DNA from: Liolophura sinensis
Lineage: Eukaryota > Mollusca > Polyplacophora > Chitonida > Chitonidae
Direction: 5' to 3'
Assembly (NCBI RefSeq): GCF_032854445.1
Contig: NC_088302.1
Span: forward strand, 21,835,788-21,899,787
Length of the DNA: 64,000 nucleotides
The translations under genes were made by a program, and so were the position numbers. Each line of letters opens with the position of its first letter. Within the stretch, counting starts at the first letter, position 1. The notes beneath the pieces are model-generated. The model was given only the letters and a program-made list of their open reading frames with translations. It made no database searches and had not been told where the DNA came from. This document shows positions 1-9,792 of the stretch, piece by piece.

Positions 1-880
1 AACATTATGGCTATTTTACATGGCCAATTAGTGTAGACCAAACCAGACGTGTTGCTCACCACTAACATTGGCCTACTGGGGCGAGCAATGGCTACAGGGT
101 AACCATTGAAGCTGTATCACATGGAAAACTGAAATAAAACAAACCGGACAAACTGCTCACCATGAACACTGGCCTGTTAAGGAGAGCAATGACTACAGGG
201 CTCACCTAGAAATTTGGCCTGATTGGGTGAGCAATGACTACCTGGCAATTGCTGTAGCTATATTACATGGCAAACCAGTTTGGGTCAAATCTGATACACT
301 GCTCACTATGAGCATTAGCCTGTTAGGGTGAGGAATGGCTACTTGGCAATTGCTGTAGCTGTAGTACATGGTAAACTAGTGTAGGCCAAAACCAGACGTA
401 ATGCTCACCTTGAACTTTGGTATGATTGGGTGAACAATGGCTACAGGGTACTGCAGCTATATCACATGGAAAAAAAGTGTAGGCCAACTACTGCGGCTAC
501 ATTCTGTGGCGAAATAGTGTAGGCCAAAGACATATTTCTCACCATGAACATTGGCCTGTTAGGGTGAGCAACTACTGTAGCTATATTACATTACAAACTA
601 GAGTAGGTCAAAACCAGACGTAGTGCTCACCTTGAACATTGGCTTGTTGGAGCAAGCAATGGGTACATGATAGCTACTGTAACTATATTACATGGAAAAC
701 TAGTGTAGGCCAAACCAGACGTAGTGCTCGCCTAGAATTCTGGCCTGATTGGGTGGGCAATGGTTACAGGGCAACTACTGCAGTTATATCTCATGGCGAA
801 CTAGTGCAGGCTAAACCAGGCATACTGCTCACAATGAACATGTTATGGTGAGAAATGGCTACCTCGCCGGGGACTTCGCC
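1..880. repeat. Tandem array of ~100-bp monomers related to the adjacent CEMIP-like exon end
   Basis: About nine diverged copies of a monomer of roughly 100 bp. Recurring landmarks are GCTCACC followed by a short variable segment, GCCTGATTGGGTGAGCAATG and CTACAGGGTAA, seen near positions 55-100, 153-200, 200-245, 300-345, 402-447, 536-570, 624-665, 724-770 and 826-865. Read on the minus strand, the landmark block matches the 3' end of the CEMIP-like exon at 982-1216, including its GTGAGT-type donor, at roughly 38 of 48 positions. Several copies still read PCSHCSPN or a close variant; others carry stops, for example the copy near 60-100. Most likely decaying tandem duplications of the exon end plus intron. 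Confidence 0.7.
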
Positions 881-981
881 AGCATATAGTTCATGCAGGC
901 GACTGGCGCCTAACCAATCGATCTCTCACTAGTTCTCAAAACCCTTAAAAAGGCGTAAGCTACATGAGGCATACAACTCAC

Positions 982-1216
982 CCTGAATCTTGACTTGATT
1001 TGGTGAGCAATGACTGCACGGTACGGTGATAAACTCTTCGGCATGATGCATGTCGTTGTCTGTGCTGCTGATGATTAGCCTATCGCCAACTTCCCATGAA
1101 GTGACGTCATCGGCTAAAGTGATAGTGTTCTCGTGCTGGCCTACAATCATCCAGTAGTATATATCATACTGACCATTAACCGTTATTTGATTGACGATAT
1201 GATAAAAAGGTATCAA
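982..1216 (-). CDS. CEMIP/TMEM2-like exon (leftmost visible coding exon)
   Basis: The minus-strand reading contains DDVTSWEVGDRLIISSTD, MHHAEEF and PCSHCSPNQVKIQG. These match the segment of CEMIP/TMEM2 (cell-migration-inducing hyaluronan-binding family) that precedes the parallel beta-helix region. The exon ends in a consensus donor (CAGG/GTGAGT, last base 982). The right boundary is uncertain: an acceptor after TGTAACAG (exon from 1216) gives phase 0, while an acceptor after GATTGTAG, about 60 bases further in, would give the phase needed to follow a phase-1 exon. Later exons lie beyond the left edge of the window. Confidence 0.75.
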
Positions 1217-1235
1217 CTGTTACATAAAACGTTTT

Positions 1236-1383
1236 GAGGTCTTGCAGCAACCTGCAGATGGTCGTGGTTTTCCCCCGGGCTGCCCGGTTTCCTCCCACCA
1301 TAATGTTGGCTGCCGTCGTATAAGTGAAATATTCTTGAGTACGGGGTAAAACATCAATGAAATAAAATAAATAAATAAATAAG

Positions 1384-1430
<47 letters not shown>

Positions 1431-1432
1431 AT
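1236..1432 (+). repeat. SINE family 1, 5'-truncated copy, with long AAAT tail
   Basis: Runs from AGCAACCTGCAGATGGTCGT through CACCATAATGTTGGC, GTATAAGTGAAATATTC and TTGAGTACGGGGTAAAAC to a tail of about 20 AAAT units. It matches the middle and 3' end of the family found in full at 3630-3888. It sits immediately upstream (in transcript sense) of the CEMIP-like exon at 982-1216. Confidence 0.9.
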
Positions 1433-1837
1433 GTAACGTTTTGGGGGGAAATTTTCCGCTTTAGTTACATTTCAAACTTTTGTCTTTTGTCTTGCAAAGA
1501 ACACAACTGAAACAGGTTAGAATCAGACAGAGCATATTTTAATACCGTTACTGAATTCTTATGCATGAAGAGTTGTATTTGAATCAAGTAAGAACCATGA
1601 TTTTACATACTGAGAACTAAAGTGAAACAGAGGTAAATAAACGTTACTTTTGTCAACGTAAAGGTATTCGGATATGGTATACCTTGTTAAAACTGAGATA
1701 GGTCCAAATCAGAATAAAATCAACCTCGAACAAAAATGAAACAACTCAACAACAGGCTCAAATATACGTCATTTTTGTCAACCTTAAATTGTTCTTATAC
1801 TGCAGGGATTTCCACTGGATCATGTCACAATGATCTG
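1433..1837. other. Intronic stretch, no gene recognised
   Basis: AT-rich sequence between two SINE copies, within the presumed CEMIP-like intron. I see no supported coding or RNA feature. Confidence 0.5.
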
Positions 1838-1963
1838 GCCACAGTCTGCAGATGGTCGTGGGTTTCCCACGTGCTCTGCCCACATTCCTTCCACCATAAT
1901 GCTGGCCGCCGTCGTATAGGTGAAATATTCTTGAGTACGGCGTAAAACACCAATAAATAAATA
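1838..1963 (+). repeat. SINE family 1, 3' half
   Basis: Matches the 3' half of the family: CTGCAGATGGTCGTGGG, CCACCATAATGCTGGCCGCC, GTATAGGTGAAATATTCTTG and GTACGGCGTAAAACACCAAT, followed by a short AAAT tail. Confidence 0.9.
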
Positions 1964-3023
1964 TAGAAATCCGAATCACAATGAAATCTAAAGCGAGCAA
2001 CAGTGCAACAACTCATATTCAAGCAAAGGTAACTTTTGTCTGCGCTGTGGACAATATTCCATTATTGAAAGAATAAGTCATGCCAGCATGCATTTGGGGG
2101 GAAATCAAATTCAGTCAAGAACAGCTTTCCTAAAATTCCCTGTATCTCACAGTCAGGCCTTGGACGTGCGGACACAAGCCTGCTTCTATACTGAATATGG
2201 TATATAGACTTCGAGACGCATTCTATACACCATATGTATCCAACCTAGTCTTTGTTGACCCATTATATATTAAAGGCATCAAATGAGTATTTTAGATCGT
2301 GGTACATAATCGTGGTAACTGCATAACTTGAAATCTTAACTGGATTTCTCTAACCGAGTGGTTTAATACGCTTTCGCTTGAGATCAGCACTATGCATGAG
2401 CTAGAGATGTTTTAAATTGAACGTTGTATATTAAATGCTATGACAACACAGCTTTTTGAGTAATTTTAAACAGGTGATGCTTAAAACATTGCAACTAAAA
2501 CTACTGTCGTCACTGCTATTGTGCTATTAAGCACTCTCTGTGCTTAACTAAGATATGCATTATATATATATATAATACACCATACTGTGACTATATGTAC
2601 TTTAGCAACTTTAGTGTAGCGTAATATTTTGTGTTCACGTCATGTTTCTGTTTTGTTATGCTTCTTCTGTGTCTATGGACTGTAATGTGACTTACACGAA
2701 TAGGGTTTGACATAAACTTAAATAACCCGAGTAGATGTAGACCGCAACGAACGGGGAGAGGATATAGATATAAACTTCCAAGAGGACTACATTGGAAATG
2801 ATTTCCTACATCAACAATCCACAGGAAACATTTGCGTGTTAGTTCCTGAAAAGTTGGTATTGTTTAAACTTTTAATTCTAAGTTCAATGAGCAGCGAGAT
2901 GATTAAAAATTGATTTAAATACACTTTAGAGACCTACTGACCTCTGAAATCACCAGTGTCGTCAAACTAAACTCCCGTTTGTCTGTTCCCTTTCAAATTT
3001 GCCGGGAGAAAAACTAGCCTCAC
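1964..3023. other. Presumed CEMIP-like intron; one weak exon candidate
   Basis: AT-rich with a short TA run near 2564-2578. On the minus strand near 2148-2200 an ATATTCAG acceptor is followed by an open stretch reading YRSRLVSARPRPD and a GTGAGA donor. This vaguely recalls the YRVRF segment that precedes the 982-1216 region in CEMIP relatives. Its phase does not join the exon at 3024-3290, so I do not call it. Confidence 0.3.
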
Positions 3024-3290
3024 CTTTCCAAAGCGTTTTGTCTAGGAATGTCCAGGAGAGCTTTTCCTTGCCGTGTATTTCCAGGATACCACCAGCAGCC
3101 ACACACAAGCCTTTCTTGCCACATTCCTCATCGTAATCCTTATCGTAAGACTTGCCCCGAAACAAAATTGTCGCGTTTCCTCTGTGGCGACATGATTCGC
3201 TGCCTATGTGCAGCGCCCCCTGGTTCTCTATGTGGATGAACTCTACCGAGAGGAAAATTTCCCCGGGACCGTCCATAAATACCAAGACAC
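3024..3290 (-). CDS. CEMIP/TMEM2-like exon encoding most of the G8 domain
   Basis: 267 nt bounded by a consensus acceptor (CCTTCCACAG at 3300-3291) and donor (AAAG/GTGAGG). Phase 1 in and phase 1 out, so it joins the exon at 4089-4229 in frame. It encodes VLVFMDGPGEIFL, IHIENQGALHIGSESC, ILFRG, AAGGILEIHGKEKLSWTFL and DKT. This is the glycine-rich beta-strand pattern of a G8 domain, and IHGKEKLSWTFLDKT is close to the family's ELHGxxKxSWTxLxKT. In characterised relatives (CEMIP, TMEM2/CEMIP2) this domain lies N-terminal in an extracellular hyaluronan-degrading protein. Whether this protein degrades hyaluronan cannot be judged from the fragment. Confidence 0.88.
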
Positions 3291-3629
3291 CTGTGGAAGG
3301 GTATATGGAAAACACCATCAGATAAACGACATTCACGAGCAGGTGATACTTTAAATTTTCTTAAATTGCAGAAAATGCTGCTTTTTTCTATATATAAAGA
3401 TGTAACAGGAAATGTCAGTCAAAATTCTTGTCGATGTTTTGTGGCTAGTTAATGCTGAAATACTGCAGATACTGTGGGAAACCACCGCACGTCATTAAAA
3501 ATCCAACAAACCTGTTGCGATCAAACCAGTGAAACCTCAATTATGAAGGCTTACAGAACTTCAAGCAAAAGTAATTAGTCTGGGTTCAACTTAATGAGTA
3601 GGCTATGAAGGAAAGATCAATATGAATAT

Positions 3630-3888
3630 GGGGGCCTCCGTGGCTCAGTCGGTTAGCGCGCTAGCGCAGCGTAATGACCCGGTAGCTTCTCACCAATGCG
3701 GTCGCTGTGAGTTCAAGCTGGCTTCCTCTCCGGTCGTACGTGGGAAGGCCTGCTAGCAACCTGCGGATGGTCGTGGGCTCATCCGGGCTCTGCCCGGTTT
3801 CCTCCCACCATAATGCTGGCCGCTGTTGTATAAGTGAAATATTCTTGAGTACGGCGTAAAACACCAATCAAATAAATAAATAAATAAA
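3630..3888 (+). repeat. SINE family 1, essentially full-length copy
   Basis: Starts with the tRNA-like head GGGGCCTCCGTGGCTCAGT and a box-A-like CTCAGTCGGTTAGCGCG. It continues through CACCAATGCGGTCGCTGTGA, TTCAAGCTGGCTTCCTCTCC, GTACGTGGGAAGG, CTGCGGATGGTCGTGGG, CCACCATAATGCTGGCCGC, GTATAAGTGAAATATTC and TTGAGTACGGCGTAAAACAC to an AAAT tail. The RNA polymerase III box-A-like head and A-rich 3' tail identify it as a tRNA-derived SINE. It lies in an intron of the CEMIP-like gene in the opposite orientation. Confidence 0.93.
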
Positions 3889-4088
3889 TGTGAGTATGCT
3901 ATATTGTCTCTTAACGAAAATGTGGATATTTATAACCTGGTACCGGCATAGTCAAAACTTATATAGCAAGGAGTAATGAGGGACGTGTGATAAAACCTAT
4001 GTGTTTCATGAAAACTCCTGGAAAGATTAGTTAAACAAATATGTTGTCCCTGATATAAAACAAATCAGTCAGATAAATCAATACTCAC

Positions 4089-4229
4089 CGCCATCTTTGA
4101 TGTAGATGGTTCGGAGCTCAACGGACTTCTCGAGTCTGAACTTCATTCCACTGCTGATGATGACATCTTTGTGTGGGTCCGAGTATGGAAGCCATGGCGT
4201 CAAGCTTTTGTCGTCGGTAGGGCAGGGAC
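4089..4229 (-). CDS. CEMIP/TMEM2-like exon, start of the G8 domain
   Basis: 141 nt with acceptor CTTTACCCTAG and donor GGCG/GTGAGT. It encodes PCPTDDKSLTPWLPYSD, HKDVIISSGMKFRLEKS and VELRTIYIKDGG. The CP-x-x-x-x-x-L-x-PW signature and the strand before the glycine pair match the segment just after the signal peptide in CEMIP-family proteins. It enters and leaves in phase 1 and joins the next exon as KDGG-VLVF. The exon carrying the start codon and signal peptide should lie at higher coordinates, but I could not identify it: the reading frame at 4404-4763 offers no phase-1 donor. Confidence 0.85.
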
Positions 4230-4403
4230 CTAGGGTAAAGGAAAGAGGAGTGCACGCGTGTGATAGGTCCTGGGGTGAGTAATGTACGGGATAACTTTTT
4301 GACATTGCAGTGGACATTCCGGGAATCTGAGATCAAGACTTACTCTCACCAAGCTACTGTAGACCTACGTTCACATAACCATCATGCCAACGCGATGTCT
4401 TCA

Positions 4404-4763
4404 TTAATTAATAACGTGCGTGTAACTCAAGGAGGGCCTCGTGGAATTGGTCCTTAGATAGGCTCTTAGGATTTGCTGTCTTGAAGCAAAATGTTGCCAC
4501 TTCGTAGGTCTTGAAAGTACATTAATATCAGATGTGTTCGCCTGGAAGTCAAGGAATCTGGTTTCAAAATAGTACTTGTTGCTGCGCCGCTTGTCGCTCA
4601 TCACTGCGAGGTTAGAGCAAGGAAACAGTACAGGTTGGCCCAGCGTCAGTGTAATGTGACTGGGTGGAATGCCATGTCTGGTGTCTACGACATGGTACTT
4701 CAGTGGCGGAAGCACATTGGTTGCATGAACTCGCGCTGCCACAAGAAGACACCAAACAAACAC
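4404..4763 (-). CDS. Unassigned open reading frame with signal-peptide-like start and transthyretin/HIUase-like motif
   Basis: 119-codon minus-strand frame. It begins MFVWCLLVAARVHAT, a short hydrophobic start that could be a signal peptide. It then reads KYHVVDTRHGIPPSHITLTL, and later SDKRRSNKYYFETRF. The HVxDTxxGxP pattern recalls the N-terminal signature of 5-hydroxyisourate hydrolase/transthyretin proteins, and YYFET could parallel their YKxxFET strand, but the spacing (about 45 residues) is shorter than usual and the rest is not recognisable. A GTGTCTTCTTGTGGCAG acceptor near the start suggests it could be an internal exon instead. Possible pseudogene or chance frame. Confidence 0.25.
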   Translation of the reverse strand: MFVWCLLVAARVHATNVLPPLKYHVVDTRHGIPPSHITLTLGQPVLFPCSNLAVMSDKRRSNKYYFETRFLDFQANTSDINVLSRPTKWQHFASRQQILRAYLRTNSTRPSLSYTHVIN

Positions 4764-4976
4764 CTAATGACTCCTCGTCGTTATATGCCTGAAAACTTGC
4801 TTGGTACGACGTAAAATCCCAAACATACGTACATATTATACGTGCATATCGAAATGTCCGGTAGCTTTATTATTCGCAATATATGGACTAGGCGTCATCT
4901 GCATGCAGTTGTAAATAAATAACGGTTTATTCAAAGAGTACAAATAACACCTAGACGTAATCTCTGAAAATGAATA

Positions 4977-5098
4977 AGTGCAGCATAGAACTGTTCCCAT
5001 GCAGCATAGAACTGTTCCCATGCAGCATAGAACTGTTCCCATGCAGCATAGAACTGTTCCCATACAGCATAGAACTGTTCCCATGCATAACACTGAAT
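4977..5098. repeat. 21-bp minisatellite, about 5-6 copies
   Basis: Near-identical direct repeats of GCAGCATAGAACTGTTCCCAT. The period is a multiple of three, so the minus strand reads a repeated heptad MGTVLCC inside a fortuitous frame; no gene is implied. Confidence 0.92.
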
Positions 5099-7496
5099 AA
5101 TATAGAATTCTGAGGTTTGTCCTGAAAAGCTTCAGTATCATAACAGTGTTAAAATCTATGAATATTAGAGCTGGGAAGAGAAATTGTGAATTGCGTGAAA
5201 ATGTAGCTAACCCTACATGGCTTTGTTAAGTTTGAAAAGTGACTGTATTAATATTAAAGTAGATTGGAAGCTTTTGTGACTGATGCCCAATTGGTGAGAT
5301 ATTATCAGCTCAGAGACCAGTTCATTTCATAGAAAGATATTTAGAATATTCCTGAATTTTCTGAACATTAGTTGAGTATTCTCCAGTTATGAAAAAAGGT
5401 GATGATTCTTAAACCACGGTAGTAACTGAATTGTGAAAGTGTTACCTCAGAGATTTGCACAGGGTAACTATGGAAAGATAAGCTGAATTGTATTTATTTA
5501 AGTATTTATTTATTTATTTTATCACACTGATTTTTCACATAATACGTCGTCAAATTGTAGAGTTTTGAGTATTGGACTATAACGAATAAGAATTGTTGAT
5601 GTACATTAGGAAGTTTTATGTACCATTTAAAAACAACTACTGGCCTCAAAACATGTACCTTAAATCAACTTTGAACAGTTTGACATCAAACAGACTTTGA
5701 AAAGTTTGAAATACTTACCGGTCACACCTTCACAACCAATGAACTGTATATTGAGCCATATCAAAAAGTAACTGATAACTGAAGGACTGCAGTACGATCT
5801 CCAGTACATCTTTGACATGATATCGTACAGGGCTCAGTGTCTTCACATCTTTCCATCTAACAATGTTTTGGCAAGTAAAAGCCAAACAGATCTGTTTATG
5901 GTGTGACATTCCTGTATCAGAAATGACCAAAACATATCCTGCTATATAAAGCGGTATCCAATTTAGCAATAACTTAAGGAGCGAGTTAGGAAAATGTCTA
6001 CAGTTGTGGTTGGAAAGTCATTTCACACCTTAAGTTTAAATGTGGTAATACCTTGTTTATGACAAGCTCACGACTAGTTGTTGTCAAATTAGCGGTGTGG
6101 ATACCGCTACTTAAACCAGCATCCATAGCTCGAATAACTGTGGATTAGACCTAAACGAGGGATTTGTTTGGCGTGGATGATGGGGACTGCGTACAGGCGA
6201 ATCCGGTGGTTTGCGTAACGACCTCGGTTTTGTTGTCACAAGACCGCTCACGTGACTCCATGACACCTAGCTACGACAAATCTTTATGGGTACATCCTAA
6301 TATAGGGACTGGACAAGTATAGCGAGCAAACGAAAAACCCTGCTTGCGGGCTGTTAACGCTTGGTTGTCTGCTAGCTTAAACGTGTTCGCTCGATCGATT
6401 TCATCTGTTACCTGTCGTATATATGCTTAGTACAATGTTTTCCCATCTCCATCGCTAAAGATGCATATATAGACCCGGTTGGAATTCCTAAAACTTTTTA
6501 AAATACAATTATAACGTCTATATCCTTTGATTATAAGGGTTTTTGCTTTCCTCTACCGGTCGTTACCTGGACCTTGGTCAATGGAGAACCAGGTTCGAAT
6601 CCAGTTATTCCTGCGTCGTGACGTTCTGACGTGGTCTCTGTCTGGTTTCCTCTATTCACAAAAAAAAAAATCCTCCGCCATACAATTAAACATCAGCTAA
6701 ATCAATAAGTCATTTAATCAATACTAATTATAAAAATATGATTTCTATTCTTTCACCTTCTTGTATACGGTTATTTGACTCTACAAGGTGCTTGTACATC
6801 TTGTCAAGGAAAATAAGAGTTTACCATGGAAAGCGTAACATTGCCGCTCGTCGTTACCTTTTTTGTTGAGGGGATCAGTCACATCAGTGTGTAACAAAAC
6901 AGTCTAGCAATTAAGAACAGAAATATACGACAGGATGGCCTGTAGGTTAATCGTATGTAAAATGTTACTAGCTAAATTTCACTGTTTACCCCACGGAAAA
7001 ATATACTCTTACGCAATTTAATCACAGGCTTATAGTACAACGTAATATGCTAAGATCAACGAGCGACATTTAGCATCCCTGTGAGATAAAAAAAAAACAG
7101 GGAATATATTTATGTATATTATGTATTCTGTCAGGCGTGTCAAGGCATATCTCTCCATGCTGGCAGCCTACATTTTTCTGATTGAGCCTCTTAAAGAGAT
7201 TGTTGAAGGCTGTAGTTTTGAGGGTTGATCATCCCTGAGAATGTCATTGTGGCAGCCATACTGATGTCTTTGAGAAACGACTAGTTTTTGGTGAGTTTTA
7301 GTGCTCGAGCTTATATATTCTGTAAACAACGCTGTAATGTGAAAAAGACGTTTGCGACAGACAACTGGTAACGAAGATGGCAATTATACAAGTAGTATAA
7401 TTTTAGCATTTATTGGGAAGCACTGACTACCCGGTCAACCTCGTGCATGGCGGATCAAATCTGTGTGTACATGGTGACTTGTCTGATGAACCGTGC
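5099..7496. other. Intergenic, no gene recognised
   Basis: AT-rich unique-looking sequence. A degraded SINE-tail-like TATTTATTTATT stretch lies near 5486-5520, and a possible box-B-like GGTTCGAATCC at about 6591 belongs to no recognisable tRNA. A minus-strand frame at 5730-5969 has no identifiable domain. Confidence 0.5.
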
Positions 7497-7727
7497 TTTA
7501 TTTATTTATTTATTTGATTGGTGTTTTACCCCATACATAAGAATATTTCACTTATACGACGGCGTCCAGCATTATGGTGGGAAAAGAGCCCGGGGAGAAA
7601 AACACGACCATTCGCAGGTTGCTGCAGACTTTGGCACGTACGGCCGGAATGGAAGCCAGCATGAACTGGACTTGAACTCAAAGCGACTGCATTGATGAAA
7701 GAGTTTCTGTGTCATTGCGCTGTGCTT
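7497..7727 (-). repeat. SINE family 1, nearly full length
   Basis: Reverse orientation: TTTATT tail, GATTGGTGTTTTACCCC, GAATATTTCACTTATACGACG, CAGCATTATGGTGGG, CGTACGGCCGG, GAAGCCAGCATGA, then a degraded head ending TCATTGCGCTGTGCT. Confidence 0.9.
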
Positions 7728-9134
7728 TATAAGAGTGTCTAAGAGTGTCTATCCTCTTGCTAGGGGAGTATATTCATCGTGTTACATTTCACATTTTGGA
7801 CATATGAACAGTTTTGCCATCAAAACTTAAAGTAGACACAGGGTTTGATTATCGACAATTTATATACACGATTCGGATACTTGTTTAATTAATTTCCCCT
7901 ACAACATTCCTTGCGTCTCTTTATAACCATTGCAAAACTTTGACTGCTTTTCTATGCATGAGTCCGTCATTCATAGATTTTCTTAGTTCTTTGGAGGTTT
8001 CGGTGTTGAACGTTGTTTTGGATACTGGCCTTGCGATTTACCGAACGGGAACGTCCATTTTTGTTGAGGGCTGGTAGAGGGATGTCTGTATTGACGTCCG
8101 GATTCTTGTCTGCTGTCTATATGTCCGTGTCTGCATCAAGATGATTCACGTAGACTACCCGAAGGTATTTTTTGTTACATGATTCCAAATATCGCATCTA
8201 CGGAAGAAAATAATCTCCCTTTTTTTCTGGTGGAAAATTCAAGCGAAACTGACGTGACATTGTAGATACATTACATGGGACCTTCTTTTCATCGGCATAA
8301 TTAATCCATACAAAATAGCAATGCTATAAGAAAGGCTCTCGGTCGCTTCACTGTTATCTCTTATAAATACAGTGCCATGCCGTTGACAATACAACATATT
8401 CAGCATAATAAATACATCACCAGATGTTCTGTCTGGTATAATATACCATCCTTCCTGTCAAATAGCAGGTGTAGCAGCTGTATTAGATGACAGTATTTAT
8501 GGGAATGATTCTTATTTATTCGAATAAGCAATTTCATGAGCAGACCGCCGCGCGTGTCATGGCATACGACGGTGGCCAGCATAAGTTGCAGCCTAAATTT
8601 ATCTAAAGTCGTCAAAATTCAGCGGATTCACGTGTTGGACTAATGTCTAAATTTTTTTCTAACTGAGCGTCCAACACATACAGCAGGGAGAGGTCATTTG
8701 TAGGTTCTTCTGCCTACAGAGTAATAAGTGGATTTTCAGCGGGGAATATAGAGGCGTCGAAATGTGACAGTTATTCCTAACGATCCAGTTCATTAACACA
8801 GGTCCTACTTTGGAGTGACTGGTGAGTTTGCATACGCCTTAACCGTGAAGGTCTATACTCTGTAGATAAAAATGTTATGACTGAAATGACGATTACGACG
8901 GAAAAAATGGTAGACGTGTTGATAATCTACGTCTGTTCTTGAGTTTTGTTCATAGCTGTTGAATAGAATGTTTGATGCTGCGGGACATGGACAAGTTTTA
9001 AAACAGGCCAGTCAACTGCAAAATATGCCAATGGAATAAGCAAAGTAAAATGTATTAATATACTTACATGTACATAAAGCATTTCTTGACAGGAAAATGC
9101 GATAATGAACAAAAACAAAGCCTCTGACTTCACG
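7728..9134. other. Intergenic, no gene; one dispersed-repeat member
   Basis: Contains a short segment near 7975-8070 (GTGTTGAACGTTGTTTTGGA and following bases) related to segments at about 36170, 44220 and 57900. Otherwise I see nothing supported. Confidence 0.45.
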
Positions 9135-9195
9135 CGAATTTACAAATATTTTAACCGCGGTGCAAATATTTTAACCGCGGTGCAAATATTTTCGG
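9135..9195. repeat. 20-bp direct repeat, about 2.5 copies
   Basis: Repeats of CAAATATTTTAACCGCGGTG. Each unit contains the 6-bp palindrome CCGCGG. Confidence 0.85.
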
Positions 9196-9284
9196 TATGA
9201 AAAAATAATTTCCTCCATAGAAAAAAGTACTTTATGGTATCAATTTTCCTCTAGAAATCGATGGGACTAGGACAGTACATTTCG

Positions 9285-9492
9285 GGCGCGAACATTCGTT
9301 TCACCGCTGTGAGTTCAAGTCCAGTTCTTCGGTTCTCCGGTTGTACGTATGGCGGCCTTCCAGAAACCTGGGAACGATCGTTCGTTTCCCACGGGCTCTG
9401 CCCGGTTTCCTTCCACCATAATGCTGACCGCCGTCGTATAAGTGAAATATTTTTGAGTGCACCAATCAAATAAGTCAGTAAATAAATAAACC
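9285..9492 (+). repeat. SINE family 1 copy, head degraded
   Basis: Contains CGCTGTGAGTTCAAGTCCAG, GGGCTCTGCCCGGTTTCC, CCACCATAATGCTGACCGCC and GTATAAGTGAAATATTTTTG. About a dozen bases of the usual ACGGCGTAAAACACC tail are lost before CAATCAAAT. It is followed by an AAAT-like tail. Confidence 0.88.
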
Positions 9493-9637
9493 AGCTCCCA
9501 TGCTTTGGCAAACCTGCTTACTAATCGACTTATGTTCCCGCTTTCCTTCCACGTGTGACAGTGTTAACATATTATATTTCGTTTCGCACGCAAATTTGAC
9601 AGTCATCACATATGATCAGTTATTCTACATGTATTAA

Positions 9638-9792
9638 TTTTATTTATTTATTTATTTATTTATTTATTCATTGAACTGGTGTTTTACACCGTACTCAATA
9701 ATATTTCACTTATACGACGGCGGCCGGCATTATAGTAGGAGGAAACCGCGCAGAGCCTGGCGGAAACCATCCCCAGGTTGCTGGAAGACCAA
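9638..9792 (-). repeat. SINE family 1, 3' half
   Basis: Begins with a TTTA run, then TGGTGTTTTACACCGTACTC, AATATTTCACTTATACGACG, CCGGCATTATAGTAGGAGG and CCCCAGGTTGCTGG. It lies only about 150 bp from the oppositely oriented copy at 9285-9492. Confidence 0.9.

Noticed and set aside
3048-3239. Plus-strand 63-codon frame
   Set aside because: Antisense shadow of the G8-domain exon at 3024-3290.
4836-5141. Minus-strand frame with MGTVLCC heptads
   Set aside because: A 21-bp minisatellite read in frame.
5730-5969. 79-codon minus-strand frame (… QICLAFTCQNIVRWKDVKTL …) considered as a possible GRAM/PH-like exon
   Set aside because: Resemblance was too vague, and no acceptor/donor pair with coding neighbours was found.
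6545-6640. GGTTCGAATCC box-B-like string, considered as a tRNA gene
   Set aside because: No box A or acceptor stem at proper distance.
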